Shown: positions 1-8,691 of the stretch, piece by piece
Numbering within the stretch: the first letter of the stretch is position 1
How the letters are laid out: every line of letters begins with the position of its first letter
NCBI RefSeq assembly: GCF_014529945.1
Contig: NZ_JACVFB010000001.1
Span: 1,426,001 to 1,490,000, forward strand
Reading direction: 5' to 3'
Source: Chitinophaga varians
Lineage (GTDB): Bacteria; Bacteroidota; Bacteroidia; Chitinophagales; Chitinophagaceae
DNA: 64,000 nucleotides
Notes under the pieces: generated by a model
The model's input: the letters and a program-made list of their open reading frames with translations, nothing else
Database searches by the model: none
What the model was told of the DNA's origin: nothing
Program-made: the position numbers and the translations under genes

Positions 1-3000
1 ACTTAAAAAAGGCACGTTCGACGAAAAGATCACAAATTGGATGTTTCAGGAAGTCTGTGGAGAAAGACGATGTGCTCAATAACTCCTTAACCCAGGAAAT
101 GCCCACTGGCATGAGTGTCTGGTTACCTGCTGTCGTGACAAGTGTGATGACAGCTAACATTTCCTTCTGGCCATAATATTTAATTAATTCAGATAGTAGT
201 TCTTCGCGACCTTCAAGTGGAGGCCAATGGGTAGTTGCCATTTTCCAATTCAAATTCAGCAGCATTGTCCTTCCATACTTCTGCTGTCCTGCATTCACAT
301 TTAGTTGGTGGAAGTGCTGCCACAAATGCCAGAAACGATTAATCACCTCCATATTTGCTTCTCCATCTATTGTATTTGCAAAGCCAGTAAGGATTTTATT
401 GATGAAATCCTCTCTTGGAGGCTGAATGGGAATATGAGCAAAGCGAAGATTAGGCAGATAGGCATTGTACAGGAAGGCCATGACTTCTTCACCGAATGAT
501 ACCGAAGCTCTCAATATCATTAAGGGGAATAAATCTATAATATGGCGGCGTTCATCCGAATAATTGTTACTGTTTCTTTCCTGAATATTGTCTTCCAATG
601 CACCTATATGCAATTTTACATAGTAAAAACACAATCCCAACATTTGCGGATCCCTTGTTTCATATGGTATAATAATGAACGCGGAAAATAAATACCTGTT
701 GGTTATATGAGTAAGTGGCAATCCCTCATATTCCAGTTTCGGGTACTGGTCCTCCAGCACGGACAAAATAAGGGCTGCTTTCATCTGCTCTGTTGGTACA
801 GGGTTAGGTGTAGTATAACGATCATGTTGAGCAGAAAGTTGTTCAGCGGCATACGTGTAAGCTACCAGATAACTTACACATCGTTGTGCAAAAGGTTGAT
901 CCAGTTCCCAAAGGTTCTGACGGATGCTTTTTAACAATTGGTGAGCTTCATTATCGTAGAGCGGTGCCGTTAGTAAAGTTAAAATAAGGCATTTAACAAG
1001 TTTCTGCTCCGCTTCTTTTGGCCAGTACGCCAACAACCTGGGAAGGAATTCAAGTACAGGCAAAATTTCTAGAATATCAAATGAAGTTTCCGTCCTAATA
1101 AATCTCTCCCGGTTTTCTCTAGTGGAAATCAGGCTTTCTGCAAAACTAATTAGTGTTGTAAAACACCACTGCCTTTCCTCGGCAATAAGTTGAATGTCCA
1201 GTTCTCGTTGTCCTATTATCGCCAATTGGGCGGGAAGTGCAAAATAGCTCCTGCGTTCGCCAGATTCCATATACAACTTGTGAATAGAGCGCCATTCAGA
1301 AACAGTCATATCATCAACATCCTTTGCATACGCACTGCGGATACGGTTATTATATTGGACATATAGACTGTCTTTCTCTATTTTGCTTTTGCCTTCGTCC
1401 ATAAAATCCTGTACTTCCTTGTCATAGGAAGGAGTAAGCCAAACAGTTTTGGTTGCCTCATCTTTTTCCAGCACATGGGTACGGATGTCTATTTCAGCGA
1501 GCGTTTTCCGCCAGATTATTCCATCAGTAGTCGTGAGGGCTGCCTTATGCCTGTCGAGGATAGCAAAGATCTCTTCCCTTATACTACCACCATTTGCCTG
1601 CAACCCAAAGATTAACCTACTAAACCCCTGAAGGTATTTCCTGTGTGGCAAATCGTCAGAAACTTTTCTTTCTTCATCGTATCGATCTGGAAGAAATAGG
1701 AAAGATTGTGGCAAATCGAAAATGGAACGTTCGTTTTCCCAGAGAATAATTTCCTTTGCACTGAAAAGCGGTAAAATAGATTTACCGACTGCTGCGGGGA
1801 ATGCAAGGGCTACGCTGGCGAGTACGGCTGTAATGGCTATGGAATCACTTTCTCGCAGCAGCCAGCCAAAAATAGACTGAAAATTTTCTCTTGTGATAAT
1901 GTCATCAGAAGCCGCTATTTCTAAAAGAAATTTTTCCAGAGCCATCAGCATACATTGCAGGAAAACAGGCGTACCATGCGCATTCCCACGGTACATCCTC
2001 CACCAGGTGAAATTCCCAAATTGTTTTTTAATAATATCTTCCTCGAAATGAAGCGTAATTTCTTCTAAGACTTCATGTTCGTCCAGACGGTTGGTGCGAT
2101 AACTTGTTACTGTTTTATTGATTATTTGCAAGATGAGTTTAATCGTTTCAAAGGGATGATACTTGAGTAAATGATAGAATGGAGTATGGAGAGCGCTCGC
2201 CGTATAAATAGTCAACTCATACGGTAGATCTATCCCATACGCTTCTTCAGGCTCCCGTTCATAAGTGCTACTAAATCTGGAACTAGTATACCGGTGTCTT
2301 TCTACAGCCGGTGTCGTTACTGCCTGGATGAGCTCAATTACAACCATGGGCAGTACGATACAAAGACAGATATTGGATTTTTCATCATCATCAAACGCAC
2401 ACTTAATCACTTGCCGGTAAAAACTCAATGCCTGGAAATCGACAGGCCCGTCTGTACGGTTGCTTCCGACAATGGCTGTGCGCAGAAAATCAGCCAGCTC
2501 CTTCTTAACAGGCTCCACCAACTGGAATAGGGTTCGAATCCCTTGATCAATTAGGTCATCCAGATCACGACGATTCGTGTTTCCATTATATCCCCTAGGT
2601 TTCACCCTGTTGAGCAGGGCCAGTAATAGAAGGCCTGCTTCCCTTGATTCAGGTGGCAACACGAACCTCTCTGTTTGAATCAGCTTATTTGACCAGGCAT
2701 TTATCAGTTGAAATACCGGATCAACAATCTTACCGGATGTCAGCACAACTTGGGAGTGGTGCTGGATAAACCTAATAGTGGCAGCCCATCCCGAACCGGT
2801 TACCATATAATTACCACAAGAGGTAAAACCGGTTACAGGGTCAAGACATGCAGTCCTGAGCAGATTAATTATGCGATGAAGCAATAAACCGTCATGAGCC
2901 AACAGTGCTTGTTCATTTCGGGTAAAAAACACTTCCGCCTGGTCACTTCTCAACAGCGATACCAGCGTTTCGTCCTTCCAGTAAGGTTCAATTGACTTTT

Positions 3001-4798
3001 CGGATATAATTGAATTTATAAAACTGTTGACCTCTTCGGGAGCCGTTTGAAGTTCATCAGTTAACCAGAGCCTGTAAGCCCTGCGTATCGCCGGCTCCGT
3101 TCCAATTGCAGCAAAAAAAACTTTCGGGTCGGTTTGTCCCTTAAAATGCCTTTTGATATATCGACAAAGCGCCCAGTCTTCCAATACATCATGCGCGGGT
3201 GTAAATCGCTCCTTTAATATGTCATTTTCTGAAATAATTATGTGGTCTTGCAAAAGACGCTTTAGTATATTCTCTTCTGCCTCGACAACGGTGAATAAGG
3301 ACATTTCCTTTGCCCGTTTTACAGATATCGTTTCAAATACGCGTCCCCGTTCTTTTGTATCTGCTTCAATGACTTCCTCCCAGAGTATAGTTTTGAAATC
3401 GGAAAGGTTTACTTCCGGTTGCGCCTCAAACCTGGCTGCTGCCTTTACAGCATAATTAAGGTAAAACGGTATTCTTAAAAACGCGTTTAATTGTCTTTTT
3501 TGCAAAAGCTCGTGTATACCTGGATATGCTACCGTTACCTCTGCTAGTTCTTCATTAGATAGAGGTGTCACCTCATGAAGCAATCGTTTTGGGGGCAATT
3601 GTGCTGAGAAATGGAACAGAAACTGTTGATTTGCATAACTCCGCGAAGTGGCCATAATTCTGACGGATGGGTCACCAGCTGCCAGTTCTAAGAGGTCCGT
3701 AAATGCTCCTGTTTTGCTTGTTTCGATAATTTTCTCAATGCCATCAATCCAGAAGAGTTTTTCTGTCTGCGATAATGGACTATTGAGTAAATTTTTAATC
3801 TGAACGTCCAGGCCCATTTGAATTAATACTTCATCTATGCTATCATAACTAAACTGCTCCCCGTTAAACATGAAAAGGCGTACTCCGGATTGCTCATCGA
3901 GTTGCATGGCCACCTGTTTGGCCAGAGCAGACTTTCCAGCACCCGCATCTCCCTGTATTAGTAGGAAATGAGCTCCTGATAATTCCTTCGCTAATGTTTC
4001 GCCCTGTATTCGATTGATATGCAGGTTACCGATCTTGTCACGGATCTTAGCTTTCAGGATACGTTCATTTTTTTCCAGGAGCATTATGGCTTTTTTGATC
4101 GTCGGGTCAGTTTCCAACTGCACAAATGGAAGCAGTGCATGACCAGCCTCAGCAAGCAGTTCGTTTACTGCATTAAGCCGAATGCAGTAAAAATAGTTGA
4201 CATTTGCATATTCCAGCACGATGCCCACCAGCTGTGTCATACCATCATCATGTAAAAAAACACCGCCGCCGGATATTCCCTGCATTGTCTCAGTTTCTTC
4301 CTGGTACCGAGTATCCAATTTTTCTGTAGACTGAATTTTAAAGCGGTAGGGACTACCTGCTTTATTCTCCTGGTGAATACATGCAATGGAAACATTTTCC
4401 TTGTTCTTTTCCAAGCTGGCATATCCGCGTATACTGCACGCCGCCTGTCTATGAATGTTGTCTACAAATTGCAGCTGTTCTGCTATGTTATAATTGATGG
4501 GCAACAGATCCGCTCGCAGGACCAGAATGCAGATATCTTCTGTTGGCTGTGAATAGAAAATGTAGTCACTGGCAGCTAATGTGACCGTTTGTAGTTCATT
4601 GTTTCCATCAACGATCTTGTCTACGACAAGATTCGCCGCCGGCTTATCAAATTTCTTTCCGGTAATGACATGTTTTGCAGTTGCGATACAGATAAATCCA
4701 AGGGTACCAGCTGGTAATATCACACCCGTACCAACCTGCCCATGGCAAGACAGCCGTACGGTTACACTTTGTTCTATTGCTGGTAAAGCTATACTCAT
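1..4798 (-). CDS. Trypsin-like protease fused to STAND ATPase (Avs1-type), C-terminus beyond window
   Basis: The frame is open from an ATG at 4798 to the left edge with no stop, so at least 1,599 residues are encoded and the C-terminus is missing. Residues 1 to about 210 form a trypsin-fold protease with a full triad: H43 (TAKHVI), D88 (EDICIL) and S176 in GISGGG. A STAND/NACHT-type ATPase follows, with Walker A GDAGAGKS at 283-290 and a Walker B-like LFWIDGIEK with D352. The remaining more than 1,100 residues are probably mostly helical and would be the sensor region of this family. The start overlaps the stop of the upstream MBL gene by ATGA, so translation is coupled. Type 1 AVAST systems combine an MBL protein with a protease-STAND protein that oligomerises on sensing a phage protein. 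The defence role here is inferred from architecture and island context. There is no signal peptide, so it should be cytoplasmic. Confidence 0.9.
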   Translation of the reverse strand, partial: MSIALPAIEQSVTVRLSCHGQVGTGVILPAGTLGFICIATAKHVITGKKFDKPAANLVVDKIVDGNNELQTVTLAASDYIFYSQPTEDICILVLRADLLPINYNIAEQLQFVDNIHRQAACSIRGYASLEKNKENVSIACIHQENKAGSPYRFKIQSTEKLDTRYQEETETMQGISGGGVFLHDDGMTQLVGIVLEYANVNYFYCIRLNAVNELLAEAGHALLPFVQLETDPTIKKAIMLLEKNERILKAKIRDKIGNLHINRIQGETLAKELSGAHFLLIQGDAGAGKSALAKQVAMQLDEQSGVRLFMFNGEQFSYDSIDEVLIQMGLDVQIKNLLNSPLSQTEKLFWIDGIEKIIETSKTGAFTDLLELAAGDPSVRIMATSRSYANQQFLFHFSAQLPPKRLLHEVTPLSNEELAEVTVAYPGIHELLQKRQLNAFLRIPFYLNYAVKAAARFEAQPEVNLSDFKTILWEEVIEADTKERGRVFETISVKRAKEMSLFTVVEAEENILKRLLQDHIIISENDILKERFTPAHDVLEDWALCRYIKRHFKGQTDPKVFFAAIGTEPAIRRAYRLWLTDELQTAPEEVNSFINSIISEKSIEPYWKDETLVSLLRSDQAEVFFTRNEQALLAHDGLLLHRIINLLRTACLDPVTGFTSCGNYMVTGSGWAATIRFIQHHSQVVLTSGKIVDPVFQLINAWSNKLIQTERFVLPPESREAGLLLLALLNRVKPRGYNGNTNRRDLDDLIDQGIRTLFQLVEPVKKELADFLRTAIVGSNRTDGPVDFQALSFYRQVIKCAFDDDEKSNICLCIVLPMVVIELIQAVTTPAVERHRYTSSRFSSTYEREPEEAYGIDLPYELTIYTASALHTPFYHLLKYHPFETIKLILQIINKTVTSYRTNRLDEHEVLEEITLHFEEDIIKKQFGNFTWWRMYRGNAHGTPVFLQCMLMALEKFLLEIAASDDIITRENFQSIFGWLLRESDSIAITAVLASVALAFPAAVGKSILPLFSAKEIILWENERSIFDLPQSFLFLPDRYDEERKVSDDLPHRKYLQGFSRLIFGLQANGGSIREEIFAILDRHKAALTTTDGIIWRKTLAEIDIRTHVLEKDEATKTVWLTPSYDKEVQDFMDEGKSKIEKDSLYVQYNNRIRSAYAKDVDDMTVSEWRSIHKLYMESGERRSYFALPAQLAIIGQRELDIQLIAEERQWCFTTLISFAESLISTRENRERFIRTETSFDILEILPVLEFLPRLLAYWPKEAEQKLVKCLILTLLTAPLYDNEAHQLLKSIRQNLWELDQPFAQRCVSYLVAYTYAAEQLSAQHDRYTTPNPVPTEQMKAALILSVLEDQYPKLEYEGLPLTHITNRYLFSAFIIIPYETRDPQMLGLCFYYVKLHIGALEDNIQERNSNNYSDERRHIIDLFPLMILRASVSFGEEVMAFLYNAYLPNLRFAHIPIQPPREDFINKILTGFANTIDGEANMEVINRFWHLWQHFHQLNVNAGQQKYGRTMLLNLNWKMATTHWPPLEGREELLSELIKYYGQKEMLAVITLVTTAGNQTLMPVGISWVKELLSTSSFSTDFLKHPICDLFVERAFFK

Positions 4799-5820
4799 TG
4801 GTCAAGCAGTTCAATTATTAGACAGGAAGTATCTGTAAAGTGACAGTTAAATGCATACTTATTTACGTCCTCATCAACGGAGAACATGTTCTTCAGTTCA
4901 TCACTGTTATCATTAAAATAAAAGTTGACCGGCTCTTCCGTACGCTGGGCGCTTGTCAGTATCTGCGCCAGTGTCCATTTATTCGGTAGTTTGTGGGAGA
5001 TGCCATTACCAAGCAGGATAAAGTTGTTACAAGATACGAGTTCCAGGAGGTGCGGTGAAAAATTCCTTCTGCTTCCATGATGTGATAGTTTGATATAATC
5101 TACTGACAGCTTATTCTCTTTTGAATACCCTAACTTCTGTAAACTCTCTATGATAACAGACGGGTGTGCATCGCCCAGTAATAATACACGGAATGAGCCT
5201 TTTTCCAGGAGGATTGCTATACTACTACCATTATACACATCTGTATCCTCTTCGAAGGGTTCTGCCTGCAGCTCCTCGATTGTTTTATTGTAGTCAGACA
5301 AATCTGCGGAAACCATTAGTTCGCTTTCATCCTCCGCCCAGGCGAGCTTGCTCGCATTGAGTTTTTGCCGGTTGGGGGAGAGAATCTTGATGTGCAAACC
5401 ATGCCAGTCGTCTTCCACAGCACCTGCTACAATATCCTCCTCGGAGAGGTTACCCGTTTCTCTCAGGTAATCCCTGAGCGTCATGCCCTGCTCTGTAGAA
5501 AGTAAATTAGAAGGTAGTTTGTAGGGATAACTGCTCCAGTTAAACCAGAACTCCTTAATGAGCGCCTCTTTATTCCTAATTCCCGAGTCCCTTAAAAAAG
5601 CGATGACGCCACCTATGTGATCGCGGTCTGTATGGGTTATAATCCACCGGTCAATGACCTCGCCCTCTTCCTGTAACCACTTTATCTCCTTTCTGATGGT
5701 ATCCCGGTAGGTACCTAGGTACCCACCATCAATAAATAAGTTAACTGCTCGTCCTTCATTTGTTACTGAACGGATTGTGATGGCATCACCACAGTTCACT
5801 TTCCAGCACTTTATTGTCAT
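4795..5820 (-). CDS. MBL-fold (ComEC-like) hydrolase, partner of the trypsin-STAND protein
   Basis: This is a 341-residue cytoplasmic metallo-beta-lactamase-fold protein. It shows an N-terminal FIDGGYLGTY strand-loop, the metal-binding motif THTDRDHIGG, a later LLLGDAH motif and LSHHGSRRN, the pattern of the ComEC-type MBL branch. The start is the ATG at 5820; a TTG two codons upstream is less likely. Its TGA at 4795-4797 overlaps the ATG of the trypsin-STAND gene, so the two form an operon and probably a complex or pathway. In type 1 AVAST systems the MBL protein is an obligate component, usually with a third small gene between it and the STAND gene. That gene is absent here. The substrate is unknown, and nuclease or phosphodiesterase activity would fit the fold. 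Confidence 0.88.
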   Translation of the reverse strand: MTIKCWKVNCGDAITIRSVTNEGRAVNLFIDGGYLGTYRDTIRKEIKWLQEEGEVIDRWIITHTDRDHIGGVIAFLRDSGIRNKEALIKEFWFNWSSYPYKLPSNLLSTEQGMTLRDYLRETGNLSEEDIVAGAVEDDWHGLHIKILSPNRQKLNASKLAWAEDESELMVSADLSDYNKTIEELQAEPFEEDTDVYNGSSIAILLEKGSFRVLLLGDAHPSVIIESLQKLGYSKENKLSVDYIKLSHHGSRRNFSPHLLELVSCNNFILLGNGISHKLPNKWTLAQILTSAQRTEEPVNFYFNDNSDELKNMFSVDEDVNKYAFNCHFTDTSCLIIELLDQ

Positions 5821-5887
5821 CTTCAATTGTATTTAATATCGTACATAGAAAAACTCCACATTATGTGAGGACATAGTAACAAAATTA

Positions 5888-5901
5888 TTGTATGTATACA
5901 A
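5888..5901. promoter_or_regulatory. Short palindrome upstream of the MBL/STAND operon
   Basis: TTGTATGTATACAA is a 6+6 palindrome with a 2-bp centre, lying 68 bp upstream of the MBL start in AT-rich sequence. It could be an operator. No other copy was noticed, so this is a weak call. Confidence 0.2.
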
Positions 5902-6229
5902 AAAAAAGCTCATGCCTTCCTATTTTGTTATCCTGTTTTGGGGTCCCGGGGCACGCTTCATCTGAATTACGAAAGCATTATGCCGACTTGATAAATAGGT
6001 GTATGCTTTAGCTGCCTATTGCGAATTATTAAATATATCGACATTAATGCCATTATCCAATTTTGTTTGGTCCCCATTGATGATGTTCGAACTTGAAAGT
6101 AGGTCGGAATTTATTCCGTCCAGAACAAGATCGAATCTACAGATTAAATACTAATACAAATCATTAAAATAACATATCCCTATTAATAATTGGTATAAAG
6201 CTGGCTGGATAAAGGTCTCACTCCGGCGT
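5902..6229. other. AT-rich intergenic stretch, no gene seen
   Basis: No convincing reading frame is present on either strand. The stretch presumably contains the promoter of the minus-strand MBL/STAND operon. It ends where composition changes abruptly to very GC-rich. Confidence 0.5.
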
Positions 6230-6610
6230 CAGTCGGCAAAAAGGGCGCCAGTCCCTCGCTTGCCCCTTCCGCTTCGCTACAGGGGCTGCGCTCCGTCCTG
6301 TCACCCTTTTCGCGCTCCCTCCGCCTTCGTTCGGGCAGCTCCCGGTCTGGCTAAGGGCTGTTTTTACAATTGGCGGCCTTTATGCCCGCCATCCCTCCGC
6401 TGCCCATTTTGTCCGCCCCCCGCCCGCCACCCCCGGCCTTTCATTTTTGATTTTGCCGTCCGCTGGCGCTCCCGGCCAGACATAGGTCGAAGGCGCGGCC
6501 TGCTGCGGCTCGCCCTCGCTTGGCCCTTCCGCTGCGCTCCAGGGCCTGCGCTCTGGCTGCCGCCGCAGCGGCCGGGGGTGGAGGGGCGGCGGGGGCGGGG
6601 CGACAGTAAT
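6230..6610. other. GC-rich, degenerate-repeat spacer
   Basis: This block is much richer in G and C than its AT-rich flanks. It contains two related copies of a motif built on CTTCCGCTGCGCTCCAGGGC (near 6263-6292 and 6525-6552) and runs of C and G. A frame can be read through it from 6260, but the translation is rich in Pro, Arg, Cys and Ala with no domain, as expected of GC-rich non-coding DNA. Such spacers occur in mobile elements of Bacteroidota. Its function is unknown. Confidence 0.5.
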
Positions 6611-6697
6611 CCTATTTTAGCGGAAGATTATAGCTGCCCAACGTTTGTACTCTGATCAACAGCTGGGAGATGAACGGGGAGAATAAAACGGAGACCA

Positions 6698-6952
6698 TAA
6701 TGGGACAGCATTTAAATGAAAAAAGCGAAAAAGAAGAAAGCAAAAATACCCAGCACCAGGTGGATCTACCAAAAGACTACGGCATAAAGCTTTAGAATAT
6801 ATCCTCAGCATTTTATCCTGCACCAGCGATATCAAGCCATTGGAGGACATTACCCACGCATTTATTCCGTTTCCTTTTGGTAGATCCACCTGCGCTGGGT
6901 GCGAAGAGGGCTTTCTTTTTTTCCCTTTTTTCTTTTAAAAGCTGCCCCCGGG
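6698..6952. repeat. Element with long imperfect inverted repeats (MITE-like or structured RNA)
   Basis: The inner arms are near-perfect inverted repeats: 6749-6775 against 6874-6899, with 19 bp identical around GGTGGATCTACCAAAAG. The similarity continues outward in a purine-rich or pyrimidine-rich form to about 6698 and 6950, making each arm roughly 75-80 bp. The centre is about 98 bp. A 31-codon frame (6699-6794) starts inside the left arm but has no clear coding character. It could be a miniature transposable element, a long hairpin transcript or a transcription barrier. Confidence 0.55.
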
Positions 6953-6995
6953 GGCGTTTGAACACCAACCTTTTAACCCCCTAAACACAACCATT

Positions 6996-7175
6996 ATGTT
7001 TTACATTAAAAAGTTTGTTACCTACTGGGCTATCTACAATTATGCTAATGGCGCCAGCCGTTTACTCACCACACGCGAGCAGGAAGCCGTTGCCCGGGAG
7101 TTTCCTGAGTTGACCTGCCGGCAGGTAGTCATGGTGTACTTTGCAACCGTAAACAGCATAAAACTAATGCCGTAA
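6996..7175 (+). CDS. Small hypothetical protein (59 aa)
   Basis: A 59-codon frame begins MFYIKKFVTYWAIYNYANG and ends NSIKLMP, immediately followed by a very strong hairpin terminator. It has a basic-aromatic N-terminal helix and a second helix with TTREQEAVAREFPELT, and no signal peptide. The terminator that starts in its stop codon supports a real transcript. I do not recognise the family. Its place among toxin-antitoxin genes suggests an accessory mobile-element function, but that is only context. Confidence 0.55.
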   Translation: MFYIKKFVTYWAIYNYANGASRLLTTREQEAVAREFPELTCRQVVMVYFATVNSIKLMP

Positions 7176-7212
7176 ACAGATAGGCCCGGGATCACCCCGG
7201 GCCTATCTGTTT
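7174..7212 (+). terminator. Strong hairpin terminator after the 59-aa gene
   Basis: A perfect 17-bp stem (7174-7190 with 7196-7212) has a 5-nt loop. The stem starts with AAA and ends with TTT, so it can act in both directions. Confidence 0.75.
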
Positions 7213-7441
7213 ACTTACTTTAAAAAAGCGGTTCTTTCACGCTCGGCAGCCTCCGGACCGCAGCGGTCCCCCCAATGGATCGGCCCCGGCCTCACCAAGA
7301 CACAGCACCCCCGCACCTGGTTAAACGGGTGAATCATCATAAACAGAAGCCTACCGGCACAGCAAAATATTACTGATATGCCATATCGGCAAGCCTTTAC
7401 TAATGCTGTTGTGAATTTGAGAAAAAGGAGGTGGGGGAGGG

Positions 7442-7600
7442 TTAACGCCTTTTTAGGGCTTTTTGTTCCAGGTGAAATTTTTCCCTGGCTTCTTTCAAGT
7501 CTTTCAACAATAAATCAGGATGGCCCCAATACTTCAGGCTCAACTCTTCCCTGATTTTCCTTACTTCAGCCACTGCGTCATACTTTTTACTTTTTTTCAT
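7442..7600 (-). CDS. Small putative antitoxin (52 aa) partnered with PIN toxin
   Basis: A 52-residue, charged, helix-rich protein (MKKSKKYDAVAEVRKIREEL to the C-terminal EQKALKRR). Its ATG lies inside the 3' end of the PIN gene (14-bp overlap), so the two are co-translated. Small proteins of this kind, with an AVAEVRKIREEL helix, commonly accompany PIN-domain toxins in Bacteroidota and cyanobacteria. The order is toxin first and small protein second, the reverse of classic VapBC. The antitoxin role is inferred from size, overlap and neighbour. There is no obvious DNA-binding domain. Confidence 0.6.
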   Translation of the reverse strand: MKKSKKYDAVAEVRKIREELSLKYWGHPDLLLKDLKEAREKFHLEQKALKRR

Positions 7601-8057
7601 GGTCATTTGGCTTTAAGATTTCACGCGGGGTCCTGATTTCAATTATGCGGTACCCCATACGCAAATTTATAGAATTATACAGTTTAATCCGGTCACGATT
7701 TACAATATGTTTAAAGTTCCAGCTGGCGAGGATATCAGCCCCGTGCAACGTGGCCAACGCGATGTGCAGTGCGTCATTATAACATTTATTGCTCAGGGCT
7801 CCTTCCGCAATATAGGTTTCTGCTAGTTTAATCGCTTTGGGGTGCCCTTTGATTTCAATCTTATAACGGTTCGGAATTTCCGTTAATTTGGCCTTTACTT
7901 CATCTTTCGCAGGGTCCAGCTCCATCATCACTATATCCGACAAAAGCAGCTTTTTTATACCTAATCTGAACTCATTAAGCAGCGCGTTGCTGTGTTCTTT
8001 AAATTCCTTATCAAAACAACCTCCAATAACTGAGGTGTCAGTATAAACATGAATCAT
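7587..8057 (-). CDS. PIN-domain protein, probable VapC-like toxin ribonuclease
   Basis: About 156 residues starting at MIHVYTDTSV. A start nine codons upstream is possible but lengthens the conserved N-terminus. PIN acidic residues are visible: D in YTDTSVIGG, E in VMMELDP, D in CYNDALHIALA, and a late NRDRIKLYNSIN segment. The LHIALATLHGADILASWNFKHI stretch is characteristic of PIN proteins annotated as toxins. PIN domains are Mg-dependent ribonucleases. It overlaps the small gene 7442-7600, and together they are read as a toxin-antitoxin pair on the island. Confidence 0.8.
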   Translation of the reverse strand: MIHVYTDTSVIGGCFDKEFKEHSNALLNEFRLGIKKLLLSDIVMMELDPAKDEVKAKLTEIPNRYKIEIKGHPKAIKLAETYIAEGALSNKCYNDALHIALATLHGADILASWNFKHIVNRDRIKLYNSINLRMGYRIIEIRTPREILKPNDHEKK

Positions 8058-8273
8058 AAAAATGGTTGGAGAGGTTAAAAACAATGTTGCATTCCCGGTT
8101 TGTATTCTGTTGGTGTAACTATTAGAATACGGTTTTCGCTGCCGGACTAAGTCGGCGATTTGCGGTGTTTCATTAAATATGTTTTGGGTTAACAGTTAAG
8201 TGCCGGGTGTCCTGCGGGCGGCGGTTCATGATACAGTCCGCCCTCAGTCACCTGGTGTTCAGATGGAGTTGTC

Positions 8274-8495
8274 CTATTTCTGCCAAAATGGTTTTTCAGG
8301 AGGCGCTTTGCGGGTAATTGTAATGATCAGTTTTCGGTTTTCAATAGCAATAGAGATGCTATCTCCAATGTCAAAGCCGGCTCGTTGTAGCCATATGCCG
8401 GATAGGTTTAACCATGGCACTTTTATCCAGTGACAGAGGCGTTCCGAACTTTTATAATGCAGTTTGGCTTTTCGTTCATTCGGCTGGTTTTTCAT
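8274..8495 (-). CDS. SymE-like type I toxin (AbrB-fold)
   Basis: 73 residues with the SymE signature: a basic N-terminus, then WIKVPWLNLSGIWLQRAGFDIGD followed by SISIAIENRKLIITI. In Escherichia coli SymE is an AbrB-derived toxin whose translation is repressed by the antisense RNA SymR. Here it stands alone, 196 bp from the divergent XRE gene. An antisense RNA from the plus strand over 8200-8495 would fit a type I system, but I cannot identify its promoter with confidence. Confidence 0.7.
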   Translation of the reverse strand: MKNQPNERKAKLHYKSSERLCHWIKVPWLNLSGIWLQRAGFDIGDSISIAIENRKLIITITRKAPPEKPFWQK

Positions 8496-8509
8496 AAAGT
8501 TGATTAATT

Positions 8510-8610
8510 TCTACAAATATAACTAAAATGTAGATAATAGTAAACTTAAATGTTGTTCTTTGTAGATTTTTAGATCATTTTATTGTCATATAAAGTTGAT
8601 AATAATCTAC
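8510..8610. promoter_or_regulatory. Two inverted pairs of GTAGAT half-sites between symE-like and XRE genes
   Basis: Four half-sites occur in the AT-rich divergent region: TCTACA at 8510-8515, TGTAGAT at 8529-8535, TGTAGAT at 8561-8567 and ATCTAC at 8605-8610. They form two inverted pairs. They are likely operators for the adjacent XRE repressor, which would then control itself and the SymE-like gene. Confidence 0.4.
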
Positions 8611-8691
8611 TTTTTCGGTTTGGTAGTTCATTCAGGCTGCTTACTTCATATTAAATTTTAAATCAGTAGTTTAGCGCGAAAATCATCCATT

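Noticed and set aside
6260..6655. 131-codon plus-strand frame in the GC-rich block
   Set aside because: Pro/Arg/Cys/Ala-rich translation, no domain, and the frame is a by-product of GC-rich low-complexity DNA.
6656..6889. 77-codon minus-strand frame
   Set aside because: Runs through the inverted-repeat element; low-complexity product with no recognisable feature.
6749..6899. Invertible promoter switch between the inverted repeats
   Set aside because: No promoter-like box found in the centre and no recombinase gene nearby. A MITE or hairpin is simpler.
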